Below are positions 8,156 through 16,250 of a stretch of DNA of 50,572 bases, one piece after another. A program made the translations under genes and the position numbers. Source of the DNA: an uncultured Lachnospiraceae bacterium (GTDB lineage: Bacteria; Bacillota; Clostridia; Lachnospirales; Lachnospiraceae); NCBI GenBank assembly GCA_934351255.1, contig CAKRJH010000018.1, forward strand, positions 1 to 50,572, in the 5' to 3' direction. The notes under the pieces are model-generated. The model saw only the letters and a list, made by a program, of their open reading frames with translations, had not been told where the DNA came from and searched no databases. How positions within the stretch are numbered: position 1 is the first letter of the stretch; each line of letters opens with the position of its first letter.

Positions 8156-9389
8156 TTACCACCGGCTGCAGGCCTTCCTGCTCAATGTCATCATACATCT
8201 GGTCAAAACTTCTGCCGTCTGAGATCTCAAACTGTTCGTCTCCGGCGTCCTCATGGCTCTCACCGTGGTATTTCTCCTCATGATCGCCGATTCCGGTGGA
8301 TACACCCGCGGACACCTTGGTCGCAGCGATCTTCACAATGCCATCGCGGAAATGTTTCTGCTCTCTGGAAGAAACCGTGATTCCCACATACGGCAGGAAC
8401 AGCCTGTACGCACAGAGCACCTGACAGAGTTCCTTTTCGTGGACATCCAGCGGATTGATCTTGTCATTGTTGATGATCGGACGAAGTCTCGGGCAGGACA
8501 GACTGAACTCTCCCCATGGATATTTGCGCTGCAGATAATACACGTGCAGAGCACTGGCCAGCGCATCCTTGCGGAAATCCGCCAGCCCCAGCAGTGCCGA
8601 AAATCCGACACCCCGCATGCCGCCCATCAGCGCACGCTCCTGTGACTCAAACCGGTATGGGAAGACTCGTTTATGTCCCATCAGATGCAGCGTCTCATAT
8701 TTGTCGGAGTCATAGGTCTCCTGAAATACCGTCACATAATCCGCGCCGCATTCATGCAGATATGCATACTCATCGCTGTTGACCGGATAGATCTCCAGCC
8801 CGATATTGCGGAAATATTTTCTGGCCAGCTTGCAGGCCTCTCCGATATAATGAATGTCACTCTTCGCCCGGCTCTCACCGGTCAGCATCAGGATCTCCTC
8901 AATGCCTGACTCCGCGATCACCCGCATCTCATGTTCGATCTCATCGGCATTCAACTGCTTGCGGTTGATGTCATTGTAGCAGTTAAATCCACAATAGATG
9001 CAATAATTCTCGCAGTAATTCGCAATGTACAGCGGGGTAAACAGATAGACCGTGTTTCCAAAATGTTTTCCGGTCTCCACCTGTGCCCTGGCCGCCATCT
9101 CCTCGAGAAACGGTGCCGCAGCCGGAGACAGCAGAGCCTTGAAATCCTCCACTCCGATCGTCTCCTTTTGCAGTGCACGGCGCACATCCGCCGCCGTATA
9201 TTTTTCATAATCATAATGGTTCATCTCGTCCAGAACGCGCTCCATGACGTCTGAAGAAATGCGCTCCATCCCCGGCATGTACGCCATATGATCGGTTCTG
9301 CTGGAAGGATCCTGCTCAAGCGCATGTTTCTTCGCCAGCGCAGCCTCCCCCAGTTTATCGGAATCGATAAAAAATTGATTCTCAGCCAT
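8133..9389 (-). CDS. thiH: 2-iminoacetate synthase ThiH (tyrosine lyase)
   Basis: 418 residues. A radical SAM enzyme that splits tyrosine to dehydroglycine (2-iminoacetate) and p-cresol, giving the glycine-derived part of the thiazole ring. The radical SAM motif is CENYCIYC (C126, C130, C133). The C-terminal half has the BATS-type region with the LSCPRLRP motif. Use of ThiH rather than oxygen-requiring ThiO fits a strict anaerobe. It is second to last in thiS-G-H-E; the gap to thiG is 27 bases. Confidence 0.96.
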   Translation of the reverse strand: MAENQFFIDSDKLGEAALAKKHALEQDPSSRTDHMAYMPGMERISSDVMERVLDEMNHYDYEKYTAADVRRALQKETIGVEDFKALLSPAAAPFLEEMAARAQVETGKHFGNTVYLFTPLYIANYCENYCIYCGFNCYNDINRKQLNADEIEHEMRVIAESGIEEILMLTGESRAKSDIHYIGEACKLARKYFRNIGLEIYPVNSDEYAYLHECGADYVTVFQETYDSDKYETLHLMGHKRVFPYRFESQERALMGGMRGVGFSALLGLADFRKDALASALHVYYLQRKYPWGEFSLSCPRLRPIINNDKINPLDVHEKELCQVLCAYRLFLPYVGITVSSREQKHFRDGIVKIAATKVSAGVSTGIGDHEEKYHGESHEDAGDEQFEISDGRSFDQMYDDIEQEGLQPVVNDYVYIS

Positions 9390-9416
9390 AATCCTAATCC
9401 TCTCTATTCCATATAA

Positions 9417-10187
9417 TTAATTGCGCAAAAATCCGGTCAGCGGGTCAGACGCACTGGCACCTCTCTGCAGCACACGGCCAAGCCCTGCCAGATAAGCAGC
9501 GCGGCCGGCCTCAATCGCTGACTTAAACGCCCCTGCCATAGCCGGAATATCTCCCGCCGTGGCGATCGCGGTATTAGCCATAATGGCAGCCGCACCCATC
9601 TCCATCGCCTCGCACGCCTGTGATGGACGGCCGATTCCTGCATCCACGATCACCGGAAGATCGATCTCGTCGATCAGGATCTGGATAAACTCTCTGGTCG
9701 CAAGTCCCTTATTGGAACCGATCGGAGAAGCCAGCGGCATCACCGCTGCAGCTCCGGCATCCACCAGCTTTCTGGCCGTATACAGATCCGGATACATATA
9801 TGGCAGAACCACGAATCCCTCTTTGGCCAGGATGCGGGTCGCCTCCACCGTCTCCTCATTGTCCGGGAGCAGATATTTGCTGTCTTTCATGATCTCAATC
9901 TTGACGAAATTGCCACATCCCAGTTCTCTGGCCAGTCTGGCAATGCGCACGGCCTCCTTGGCATCTCTGGCACCGGAAGTATTTGGCAATAATGTGACAT
10001 TGTCCGGAATATAGGACAGGATGTTTTCCTGTTCTTTCGTATTCGCACGGCGCACTGCCAGGGTAATGATCTGTGCCCCTGCCTGATGTACCGCCGCATC
10101 GATCAGTTCCATCGAATATTTGCCGGATCCCAGAATAAATCTGGAATCAAATTCTTTTCCACCCAGTACAAACGTATCTTTTTTCAT
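9417..10187 (-). CDS. thiG: Thiazole synthase ThiG
   Basis: 256 residues from the ATG at 10187, preceded by AAGGAATT; an upstream in-frame ATG at 10229 would add 14 residues unlike the family. The TIM-barrel enzyme assembles thiazole phosphate from deoxyxylulose phosphate, dehydroglycine and ThiS-thiocarboxylate. The Schiff-base lysine is K96 in NFVKIEIM. Phosphate-binding GGxG-type segments include PVIVDAGIG and AIMANTAIA. Placed between thiS and thiH. Confidence 0.96.
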   Translation of the reverse strand: MKKDTFVLGGKEFDSRFILGSGKYSMELIDAAVHQAGAQIITLAVRRANTKEQENILSYIPDNVTLLPNTSGARDAKEAVRIARLARELGCGNFVKIEIMKDSKYLLPDNEETVEATRILAKEGFVVLPYMYPDLYTARKLVDAGAAAVMPLASPIGSNKGLATREFIQILIDEIDLPVIVDAGIGRPSQACEAMEMGAAAIMANTAIATAGDIPAMAGAFKSAIEAGRAAYLAGLGRVLQRGASASDPLTGFLRN

Positions 10188-10228
10188 AATTCTTATAATT
10201 CCTTTCTCTGACTGCAGATCTGAACTCA

Positions 10229-10444
10229 TCAGTGTATCGTGACCGGAGCGCTTCCGCCTCCCATAAACTGCACGACCTCGACCACATCCCCCTCCTGGAT
10301 CCGGTAGGTTTCATGTTCCTCCCGCGGAATGATCTCCTCATTGATCTCCACCGCCACCCACATATCCTGATATCCATGTGTGTCCAGAAATTCCCGGATG
10401 ACCATGCCGTCTCCATCACTGCTCCTGCCGTTTACTGTAATCAT
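10229..10444 (-). CDS. thiS: Sulfur carrier protein ThiS with C-terminal extension
   Basis: 71 residues from the ATG at 10444, with AAGGATG eight bases upstream. A ubiquitin-like beta-grasp protein: N-terminal MITVNGR, then the terminal motif VVEVVQFMGGG. ThiS normally ends at this Gly-Gly so that it can be adenylated and thiocarboxylated. Here seven more residues (SAPVTIH) follow before the stop, so it should be inactive until trimmed or must use another route. First gene of the thiS-G-H-E operon. No thiF (activating enzyme) is in the window. Confidence 0.9.
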   Translation of the reverse strand: MITVNGRSSDGDGMVIREFLDTHGYQDMWVAVEINEEIIPREEHETYRIQEGDVVEVVQFMGGGSAPVTIH

Positions 10445-10509
10445 ATATTCATCCTTTCTCATAATATTGGCACACCTGTCCACGCGCCATCCCGGCGCAG
10501 GATCTCATG

Positions 10510-10580
10510 TCCCTGATAACACAAAAGAGGTCACAAAAAAGAACTACACCCGCGGTGGTGTACCCCTTCTTGTGACCTCG
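10510..10580 (-). ncRNA. Candidate HMP-PP riboswitch (thiS motif), aptamer embedded in a terminator stem
   Basis: The thiS leader (minus strand, about 10589-10445) folds as one long hairpin. Outer stem GAGGTCACAA/TTGTGACCTC (10573 to 10527), an internal loop, and an inner stem TACACC/GGTGTA around an ACCGC loop, followed by TTTTGTGTT. No THI box is present. A short leader in front of thiS whose aptamer is almost wholly inside an intrinsic terminator is the published hallmark of the HMP-PP riboswitch. The assignment rests on position and architecture; the consensus was not searched. Confidence 0.7.
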
Positions 10581-10595
10581 TCGCAATCTTATGCT

Positions 10596-10624
10596 ATTTT
10601 ATAATGAATTACCTGAAATGTCAA
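10596..10624 (-). promoter_or_regulatory. Predicted promoter of the thiSGHE operon
   Basis: On the minus strand TTGACA (10624-10619), 17-base spacer, TAAAAT (10601-10596); start near 10589. A near-consensus match, directly upstream of the hairpin leader. Confidence 0.8.
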
Positions 10625-10637
10625 ATTCAGCCAGAGC

Positions 10638-11270
10638 CTATCGCTGCCGCCTTTCACACTCGCTTCCCACGATCATCATCACGATCCCCAGCACCACAAA
10701 AGGCAGCGGGGCCATAAGGGTGTCCAGTTCAAGTCCCAGCATTTCCAGGATATTTCTAATCCGTCCATCCAGAAACAGATTCAAAACCAGCACCCCCACA
10801 AAGGATGCCGTCACGGACCGGGTCACCCCAAAGACCAGATACGACAGGCCATTGGACAGAAAACTTTGAGAAAATAAATCCAAAAAATCCTCTGGATACA
10901 CCCAATCCGGCCAGGTGTTTAACATCCAGAAACAGACCGGTAAAATCATCAGAAGAAATCCCAGATAGAACACTATGATATCCACCCATTTGTTTCTGTC
11001 GTGCATCCGCGCCAGCTCATAATTGTCTCCCACGGATATCTTCATGACCAGAATGCCCCACCACGTGGACATGATCGGATAAAAGATCATGATCTGTCCC
11101 AGTGCAATGTCACAACGATAGTTGGCAGTGTCGACAGAACACAGGACGGCGATCGTCACAGGAGCCACAATGTAACAGACCAGAAAGGTCAGGTATTTCG
11201 TCACTCCGACTCCTTTCCACTCATAATATATTCGATTGGTCAACCGACTTATTTTTTCTGACAAAGACAT
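10638..11270 (-). CDS. ABC-2-like membrane permease, last gene of the second LytTR-box operon
   Basis: 210 residues with about six predicted membrane segments and a short cytoplasmic N-terminus. No signature motif beyond hydrophobicity. It overlaps the ABC ATPase gene by 22 bases and is the obvious membrane partner for it. Probably the small permease of a two-permease ABC-2 exporter with the 13857-12103 product. Substrate unknown. Confidence 0.7.
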   Translation of the reverse strand: MSLSEKISRLTNRIYYEWKGVGVTKYLTFLVCYIVAPVTIAVLCSVDTANYRCDIALGQIMIFYPIMSTWWGILVMKISVGDNYELARMHDRNKWVDIIVFYLGFLLMILPVCFWMLNTWPDWVYPEDFLDLFSQSFLSNGLSYLVFGVTRSVTASFVGVLVLNLFLDGRIRNILEMLGLELDTLMAPLPFVVLGIVMMIVGSECERRQR

Positions 11271-12085
11271 AAATATCCATCCTCCACCGTAGGTTCTACC
11301 GCCTCTTCCACCGGTTCCTCCGTCATCACACGCACCATTTTACGGTCCTCCCGGTAGTATACTTTTATGATACTGCTTCCCTCCTCCGAAGAAAGCTGAT
11401 CCTGCGGAATCTCCAGAATCCTTCCCGCGGCATACTCCCGAATATCCGTCGGAATGCCCTGAAACACAATACGGCCATCCTGCATCACCAGAAGATGATC
11501 ACAGCACGCTTCCACATCCTCTACAATATGTGTCGACATCAGGACAATGCGGTCTCCCGCCAGCTCGATCAGCACCTTATTCAGACGATTCCGTTCTTCC
11601 GGATCCAGTCCCGAAGCCGGTTCATCCAATATCAAAATCCCCGGATCTCCAAGAATAGCCTGTGCAACTCCAAGACGCCGAACCATACCGCCGGACAGCG
11701 TCTTTATCTTTTTATGCCGGATGTCATTCAGATGCGTACTGGTCAGACAGTGTTCCACCTGCTCCCGACGCTCCTTTTTATCGATCTTCTTTAATACGGC
11801 AAAATAATCCAGCATTTCCTCTACAGTAAGTTCCGGGAATCCCACAAACGACTGTGGAAGATATCCAATTTCCCGCAGCCTTTTTCCCTTCATTTTTTCT
11901 CCGTTCAACAGGATCTGCCCCTGATACTTGTAATAATTGGTAATGCAGCGGAATAATGAAGTCTTACCGGCACCATTTTCCCCCAACAGGCCATAAACAC
12001 CATTTTCCAGTTTCAGACAAACATCATCCAATATCTTTTTCCGATTAAAACTTTTTTCCACATGTTGAAATTCTAACGTGTTCAT
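11249..12085 (-). CDS. ABC transporter ATP-binding protein
   Basis: 278 residues. Walker A GENGAGKT, signature LSGGMVRRLG, Walker B ILILDEP, D-loop SGLD and switch STHIVED are all intact. The short, VYGLLGENGAGK-type N-terminus is like those of ABC-2 (drug, bacteriocin or lipid) exporters. About 60 C-terminal residues after the NBD form an extra small domain (EPVEEAVEPTVEDG). The gene is 17 bases after the large permease and overlaps the small one, so all three form one transporter. Confidence 0.93.
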   Translation of the reverse strand: MNTLEFQHVEKSFNRKKILDDVCLKLENGVYGLLGENGAGKTSLFRCITNYYKYQGQILLNGEKMKGKRLREIGYLPQSFVGFPELTVEEMLDYFAVLKKIDKKERREQVEHCLTSTHLNDIRHKKIKTLSGGMVRRLGVAQAILGDPGILILDEPASGLDPEERNRLNKVLIELAGDRIVLMSTHIVEDVEACCDHLLVMQDGRIVFQGIPTDIREYAAGRILEIPQDQLSSEEGSSIIKVYYREDRKMVRVMTEEPVEEAVEPTVEDGYLCLCQKK

Positions 12086-12102
12086 ATCCGTCCTCTCTTC
12101 AT

Positions 12103-13857
12103 CTACTGATCCAGATCACTGTAACTATACAGAATCCCATCTTTGCGGTAACGGACCTCCGTGTCCAGTCCCAACAGGGTAGCAACGGTGTGATCGTCCC
12201 CATAACAATAATTAATATAATTACAATCCGGCGAAACAATAAACGTAGTTCCGTTCCATTTAATGCCACATTCCTTTCGCAGTGATCTAAAATATTCCCG
12301 ATAACGCGACACATTCTCTCCCAAAGGCACATTCTCCAGATCCAGTCTGGAACACACGACTTTCACACCATCAATCTCTCTGTCTATCAGATAAGGATTG
12401 CCAATCATCGTCAGTCCATTGCTCTGTCCAGAAAGGATCCATTCTGTGAAACCATGCTCGCTCTTCTGCTTCTGACAAGGCAGATTGGAGTATACCGGAT
12501 AATCCGATTTAACCGACAGATGAACCTTGAATTGTGCATCATGCGACAATACCTCCCTGGTAAAAGTTTTCTCCAGGATTTTCTGTTCCTCTTCATCATT
12601 ACTGCCAATGAACACCTTATGCCAGCCGGGCACCGGAAAATATTCATAGTTGGCCGGCAGGATCATACCCTGCGTTGTCGCATAGAAATAACTGGTCTCC
12701 CCCTCATATTCAATATGTATCTGCTGCAGATCTCCCGGAGATTCCACCAGCAGATAATCTCCATCCTGTCGATATGTCAACGGATGTCCCTGCCCATCCG
12801 TCACCTTGCTGACCGCAAACAGATAGTGAAGGGTAAACTGATATTGTCCCAGGCCGGTGTCCGATGGCACAATCGTCACCGATGCTTTTAATTGATCAGT
12901 CACCCGAATGTCCATATCATACCGGCAGACATAAAAATCATCCCTGTTTTCCCGGCACATCCTTGTATTCCTCTGCGCCTCATCCTCCTGTGAATAACGC
13001 TCCAGATAGAATACACTGTCCTGATAATTCCAGATTTCCATCATGTTATAGACTGCACCGGTCGGCTGAAAAAACAAGACCAGACAGACCACACTCATGA
13101 TTGCAGAAAAGGCCGCTGCCCATCGTTTCTGCAACTCAGACCACATCAAAACAGCCGTGGTCAGAAGCAGAAAAAACAAGGCACGGTACACATGAACATT
13201 CTCCGCACTCAGCAGATAGTCTGCATCTCTTACTGTTGCCCTTTTGCTCTGAAAAAAGAAACTGAACAGCGTCCCCAGTCTCCACAAAAACCGGCTGTTC
13301 TCATCCATTCCCAGGATCAAACTGACAAAACGTCTGTCAAACAGGTAAAACGTCACCACCAGAATCGTCAGACCTATCAGATTATTTCTGGCACTGGCCG
13401 CGATCCATCCGAACTGAATGGCAACCAGACTCATCAGAAACACATAGATAACAATCACTCTCAGCGTATATTTAATAAGTGCCCCACAGACCACTCCTGC
13501 CAGTCGGTAACAATATATCTGAAAGCCAAACATTCCCACCGATATGATCAGATCCAGTACCACAAGCAGCCACCATGTCGCCATGCGTTCCCGGAATACA
13601 CACCGCCTGTCCATGTCCAGAATTTCGTCCACACGATAACGTTTCTGATCATAAAACATCTCATAGGACAATAACAGGCAGCCAAGAAACAGGTACGGCA
13701 ACACCGTAATCATCAGATCGATTGGCTTATTTACTGCATTCCAGAATATGATCGTCGTCTTAAAATAATAAGAAATCCAAAGGCTCAGGATCAAAAAGAT
13801 CCCGAGCTTTAATGGACTTCTCAAAAAACGTTTTACATTAATACGTAGTAAATACAT
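12103..13857 (-). CDS. Membrane permease fused to a large extracytoplasmic M1-peptidase-like domain
   Basis: 584 residues from the ATG at 13857 (ATTGGGGAAC upstream; a TTG at 13881 is rejected). About residues 1-265 hold seven or so membrane segments in an ABC-2-like arrangement. The remaining ~310 residues are outside. Part of this, from about residue 320, has a beta-sandwich pattern (ITVxxPSDTG, YEGETSYFY, GMILPANYEYFPVPGWH) resembling the N-terminal domain of M1 aminopeptidases. No HExxH zinc site is visible. It follows the lipoprotein by 29 bases and precedes the ATPase. Probable membrane core of an exporter with a substrate-handling outer domain; the M1 likeness is by eye. Confidence 0.7.
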   Translation of the reverse strand: MYLLRINVKRFLRSPLKLGIFLILSLWISYYFKTTIIFWNAVNKPIDLMITVLPYLFLGCLLLSYEMFYDQKRYRVDEILDMDRRCVFRERMATWWLLVVLDLIISVGMFGFQIYCYRLAGVVCGALIKYTLRVIVIYVFLMSLVAIQFGWIAASARNNLIGLTILVVTFYLFDRRFVSLILGMDENSRFLWRLGTLFSFFFQSKRATVRDADYLLSAENVHVYRALFFLLLTTAVLMWSELQKRWAAAFSAIMSVVCLVLFFQPTGAVYNMMEIWNYQDSVFYLERYSQEDEAQRNTRMCRENRDDFYVCRYDMDIRVTDQLKASVTIVPSDTGLGQYQFTLHYLFAVSKVTDGQGHPLTYRQDGDYLLVESPGDLQQIHIEYEGETSYFYATTQGMILPANYEYFPVPGWHKVFIGSNDEEEQKILEKTFTREVLSHDAQFKVHLSVKSDYPVYSNLPCQKQKSEHGFTEWILSGQSNGLTMIGNPYLIDREIDGVKVVCSRLDLENVPLGENVSRYREYFRSLRKECGIKWNGTTFIVSPDCNYINYCYGDDHTVATLLGLDTEVRYRKDGILYSYSDLDQ

Positions 13858-13886
13858 AGGTTCGTTCCCCAATACATCCAATTAAA

Positions 13887-14342
13887 TTACTTCAGATCAA
13901 ACTCCGCCGAAACCGTCTCCTTCGCGGCATCATTTGCCTTTTCGCTGTCATCCCCTTTGACGGTATACTCTTTTACGATCCGGTAGTGTCCAGCCTTTAA
14001 CTCCCCATAATTTTTCTCTATGTAAGCACGATAGCCATACTCCTCCCCCGCGCGAATATCAATGCTCTCCAAGTTGAAGGCACCGGCCCCGGATAACAAT
14101 GACACATCCTCAAATGATTGCCCCTGTAACACCTGAAGCGAATACTCCTCACTCGTCACGATATCCTTTGAGGTTTTGTTGTAAATGGTGCACTCCAATG
14201 TCGTGCTGTCATCTCCGGTCAGATCAGCACTCATAGTCACCTGACCATCCACTGCGGACGTTTGCTTTTTTGTCTCTTTGTCACATCCCAAACACGCAAA
14301 CATACACAGACACATCACCAGCGCCAAAATTCGTTTCTTCAT
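13887..14342 (-). CDS. Secreted lipoprotein with a bacterial Ig-like (Big_14-type) domain
   Basis: 151 residues. A lipoprotein signal peptide, MKKRILALVMCLCMFACLGC, ends in a Cys (C17 or C20) followed by a Lys/Glu-rich linker. The rest is one Ig-like domain. Its C-terminal pattern GxxYGYRAYIEKNYGELKAG, then HYRIVKEY, matches small Firmicutes lipoproteins of this type. AAGGAGG sits well before ATG. First gene of the operon under the 14.4 kb LytTR boxes, upstream of an ABC exporter, so it may be a surface-bound accessory or immunity-like factor. The related exported protein at 16.7-17.3 kb ends the other agr-linked operon. Confidence 0.82.
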   Translation of the reverse strand: MKKRILALVMCLCMFACLGCDKETKKQTSAVDGQVTMSADLTGDDSTTLECTIYNKTSKDIVTSEEYSLQVLQGQSFEDVSLLSGAGAFNLESIDIRAGEEYGYRAYIEKNYGELKAGHYRIVKEYTVKGDDSEKANDAAKETVSAEFDLK

Positions 14343-14381
14343 AAAATACCTCCTTTGTTCACGGACAATTTGTTAAGGCTT

Positions 14382-14410
14382 ACTATATCACAAATTTTTG
14401 GACGTGCGCA
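14382..14410 (-). promoter_or_regulatory. Predicted LytTR-activated promoter of the lipoprotein-ABC operon
   Basis: TATAGT on the minus strand (14387-14382) with no good -35, as expected for an activator-dependent promoter. The nearest box ends 29 bases upstream of the -10, the same geometry as the agrD promoter. Confidence 0.65.
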
Positions 14411-14415
14411 TTTTT

Positions 14416-14449
14416 ATGGATGAGTGGTCAAAATCAATGGATGAGTGGT
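14416..14449 (-). promoter_or_regulatory. Pair of LytTR (AgrA-type) binding boxes
   Basis: Two copies of ACCACTCATCCAT (minus strand, 14449-14437 and 14428-14416), exactly 21 bases apart. This is the two-turn direct-repeat geometry of AgrA/LytTR regulators. The 39 bases 14411-14449 match 25402-25440 with a single difference, linking this operon to the agr module 11 kb away. Confidence 0.85.
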
Positions 14450-14512
14450 TCATCTGCACGGCATTCCACTTCAATCGAGACAAGAAAAGTTTCAAAAAAA
14501 ATAATATTAGCA

Positions 14513-14562
14513 AAAACAGCACCCGACCAGATTCTTCCTCTCTGATCAGATGCTGTCTTCTA
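14513..14562 (-). terminator. Intrinsic terminator, copy 1 of an identical 50-bp pair
   Basis: Minus-strand RNA forms a 15-pair stem ACAGCATCTGATCAG/CTGGTCGGGTGCTGT (three G-U pairs) with an 11-base loop and a following TTTTTGC. It lies about 70 bases after the AlbA_2 gene stop and would terminate it before the LytTR-box promoter. The identical 50 bases recur at 16610-16659. Confidence 0.88.
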
Positions 14563-14632
14563 ATTTTTACTTTCATCTTTTATCCTTTTTAATTACTCCT
14601 CAACCTGAGGAACCTTTTATTACCCATTTGCA

Positions 14633-16063
14633 CTAATCTCTAAAATATACTTTATTCTTTGTTTTTCCGTAACTTTTTAAAATGTCCAATTTCTCTGCCT
14701 TCAATAACAGTCGACTTGCCGTCTTTATTTCCACTTTCAATAATTTTGCTGCAATAGAACTATTTATTTCTTTATTGGTATCGAGATAGTGCAAAATAAT
14801 CTGCATTCTTGTTCTTTCCAATTCGGACATTGATTCGGACATTGATTCGGACATTGATTCGGACATTGTCTCATTTTCTTTAAAATTTCGAGGAACATCA
14901 TAGTTCAGATTCGGCATTACTACAGTAAACTGATATCTGTCTGAGCGGAATGATGGTCTTTTACTCTCATCATAATTAATTTGAAATTCATATCCACTAA
15001 TAATCTTTCCAAATCCACTTCCTTTACGTTCCATATATCCAAGCCTGTTAAACACATCTGCAAGAACCGGATTTCTTCTGGTTGAAGGTACCATAAGCGG
15101 ATCTCTGTCCTGAATCATGGACCCGTCCGGCATTCCTCCCGGAGAATAGATTTCCATTCTGTCATCATATATGTCAATATGAACTTCACTTCCATTGACC
15201 AGATAATCACGATGCGCCAAAGCATTTACGAGTGATTCATGATAGCTTCTCTCTACATATTCCGGCATTTCTTCTCTTGAATTTGCTGTTTTACGCCATT
15301 TCATTTTGCAATTACGTTTAATAAAGGCTTCTCCATTTTCAATCAATGAAATAACACTGCCCGAATACTCAGCATCATCCAATGCATCGACTGCACCGCC
15401 ACTTTTATTCAACCCATTCCATCTTGTGCAAAAAAGCCTTGAACAACGAATAGGACTTTCATCGGCAAGCAACGCTCCTGCATTGGTCAAGTTTCCCTGT
15501 TCATTTACCAGACCAAAAGAAATCAAATCTTTATCATCGAAGCTATTCCCAGTCCATTTTTTATATCTTTCTTTAAGCTTTGAAAATGCATAATCCTCCA
15601 CCTTATAGGTAGAATTCTGTGAATCATATGATGTATTCTTCCCTCTAAGAACAAGACGCTTCAATTCAGTCGCAGTTGCCTTTACACTTTCATTTCCAAC
15701 ACGAACATAAGCTTCCAGCACACCATCTCCAAAATAATAATATGGTGTTTCATCTCCCTTATATACATCAAGTATGATCAAAACCTTACCATCTTCGGTT
15801 TGATAAAATCTAAGTTTAAATTCCGGCATTGGATCAAGTCTTGCCTTAATCACTTCACTAATCTTTTCTGCATCGCCCTCTGGATTTTCAAGTCCGACAA
15901 CCATTCCCTCATTAGAGATACCAAAAATCAACGCTCCACCAAATGTATTTGCAAATGCACTAACACTTTTACACCAGCTTTTTGGTTTCTTTTCCTCCAG
16001 TGCAAGCTTTTTATCGTATTCGGTTGCTTCACCAATTAAATCTTTTATATTCATATCAAGCAT
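14633..16063 (-). CDS. Schlafen AlbA_2-domain ATP-binding protein with winged-helix C-terminus
   Basis: 476 residues. The N-terminal AlbA_2/Schlafen-type domain (about 1-130) shows CKSVSAFANTFGGALIFGIS. Next is a GHKL-like ATP-binding domain (HATPase_c_4 type; about 270-390) with YHESLVNALAHRDYL and MERKGSGFGKI. After a four-fold MSES repeat (about 401-416) comes a winged helix at the C-terminus. Such proteins are thought to be nucleic-acid-binding regulators and are common in mobile and defence-like regions. It is noticeably AT-rich. AGGAAGTGA lies just upstream of ATG; an ATG at 16054 is possible. Terminated by the copy-1 terminator. Confidence 0.87.
   Translation of the reverse strand: MLDMNIKDLIGEATEYDKKLALEEKKPKSWCKSVSAFANTFGGALIFGISNEGMVVGLENPEGDAEKISEVIKARLDPMPEFKLRFYQTEDGKVLIILDVYKGDETPYYYFGDGVLEAYVRVGNESVKATATELKRLVLRGKNTSYDSQNSTYKVEDYAFSKLKERYKKWTGNSFDDKDLISFGLVNEQGNLTNAGALLADESPIRCSRLFCTRWNGLNKSGGAVDALDDAEYSGSVISLIENGEAFIKRNCKMKWRKTANSREEMPEYVERSYHESLVNALAHRDYLVNGSEVHIDIYDDRMEIYSPGGMPDGSMIQDRDPLMVPSTRRNPVLADVFNRLGYMERKGSGFGKIISGYEFQINYDESKRPSFRSDRYQFTVVMPNLNYDVPRNFKENETMSESMSESMSESMSELERTRMQIILHYLDTNKEINSSIAAKLLKVEIKTASRLLLKAEKLDILKSYGKTKNKVYFRD
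14821..14868. repeat. Four tandem 12-bp repeats encoding MSES
   Basis: ATTCGGACATTG occurs four times without change inside the AlbA_2 gene, between the ATP-binding and winged-helix domains. Gain or loss of a unit would keep frame and change linker length by four residues. Confidence 0.93.
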
Positions 16064-16250
16064 TCACTTCCTGTTTAATGTATAGTCTTTACCATATTTA
16101 TGTTTTCATACTGACTTGGTCACTGGCCTTCACCTCGATATTATTGTTGCCGCATCATTTCTCAGCAGAAGATACACTCAATACTGATTCATACTTATCC
16201 CCTGTCCTTTTCGTTAGAATTTCCATTAGTTCTTATTCCTCTGTTCTCCC

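Noticed and set aside
10510..10580. T-box leader for the thi operon (ACCACCGCGG resembles GGTACCGCGG)
   Set aside because: No specifier stem or full T-box; the hairpin fits a terminator-embedded aptamer better.
14829..14868. CRISPR-like short repeats
   Set aside because: They are 12-base coding repeats without spacers; no CRISPR array or cas gene was seen anywhere.
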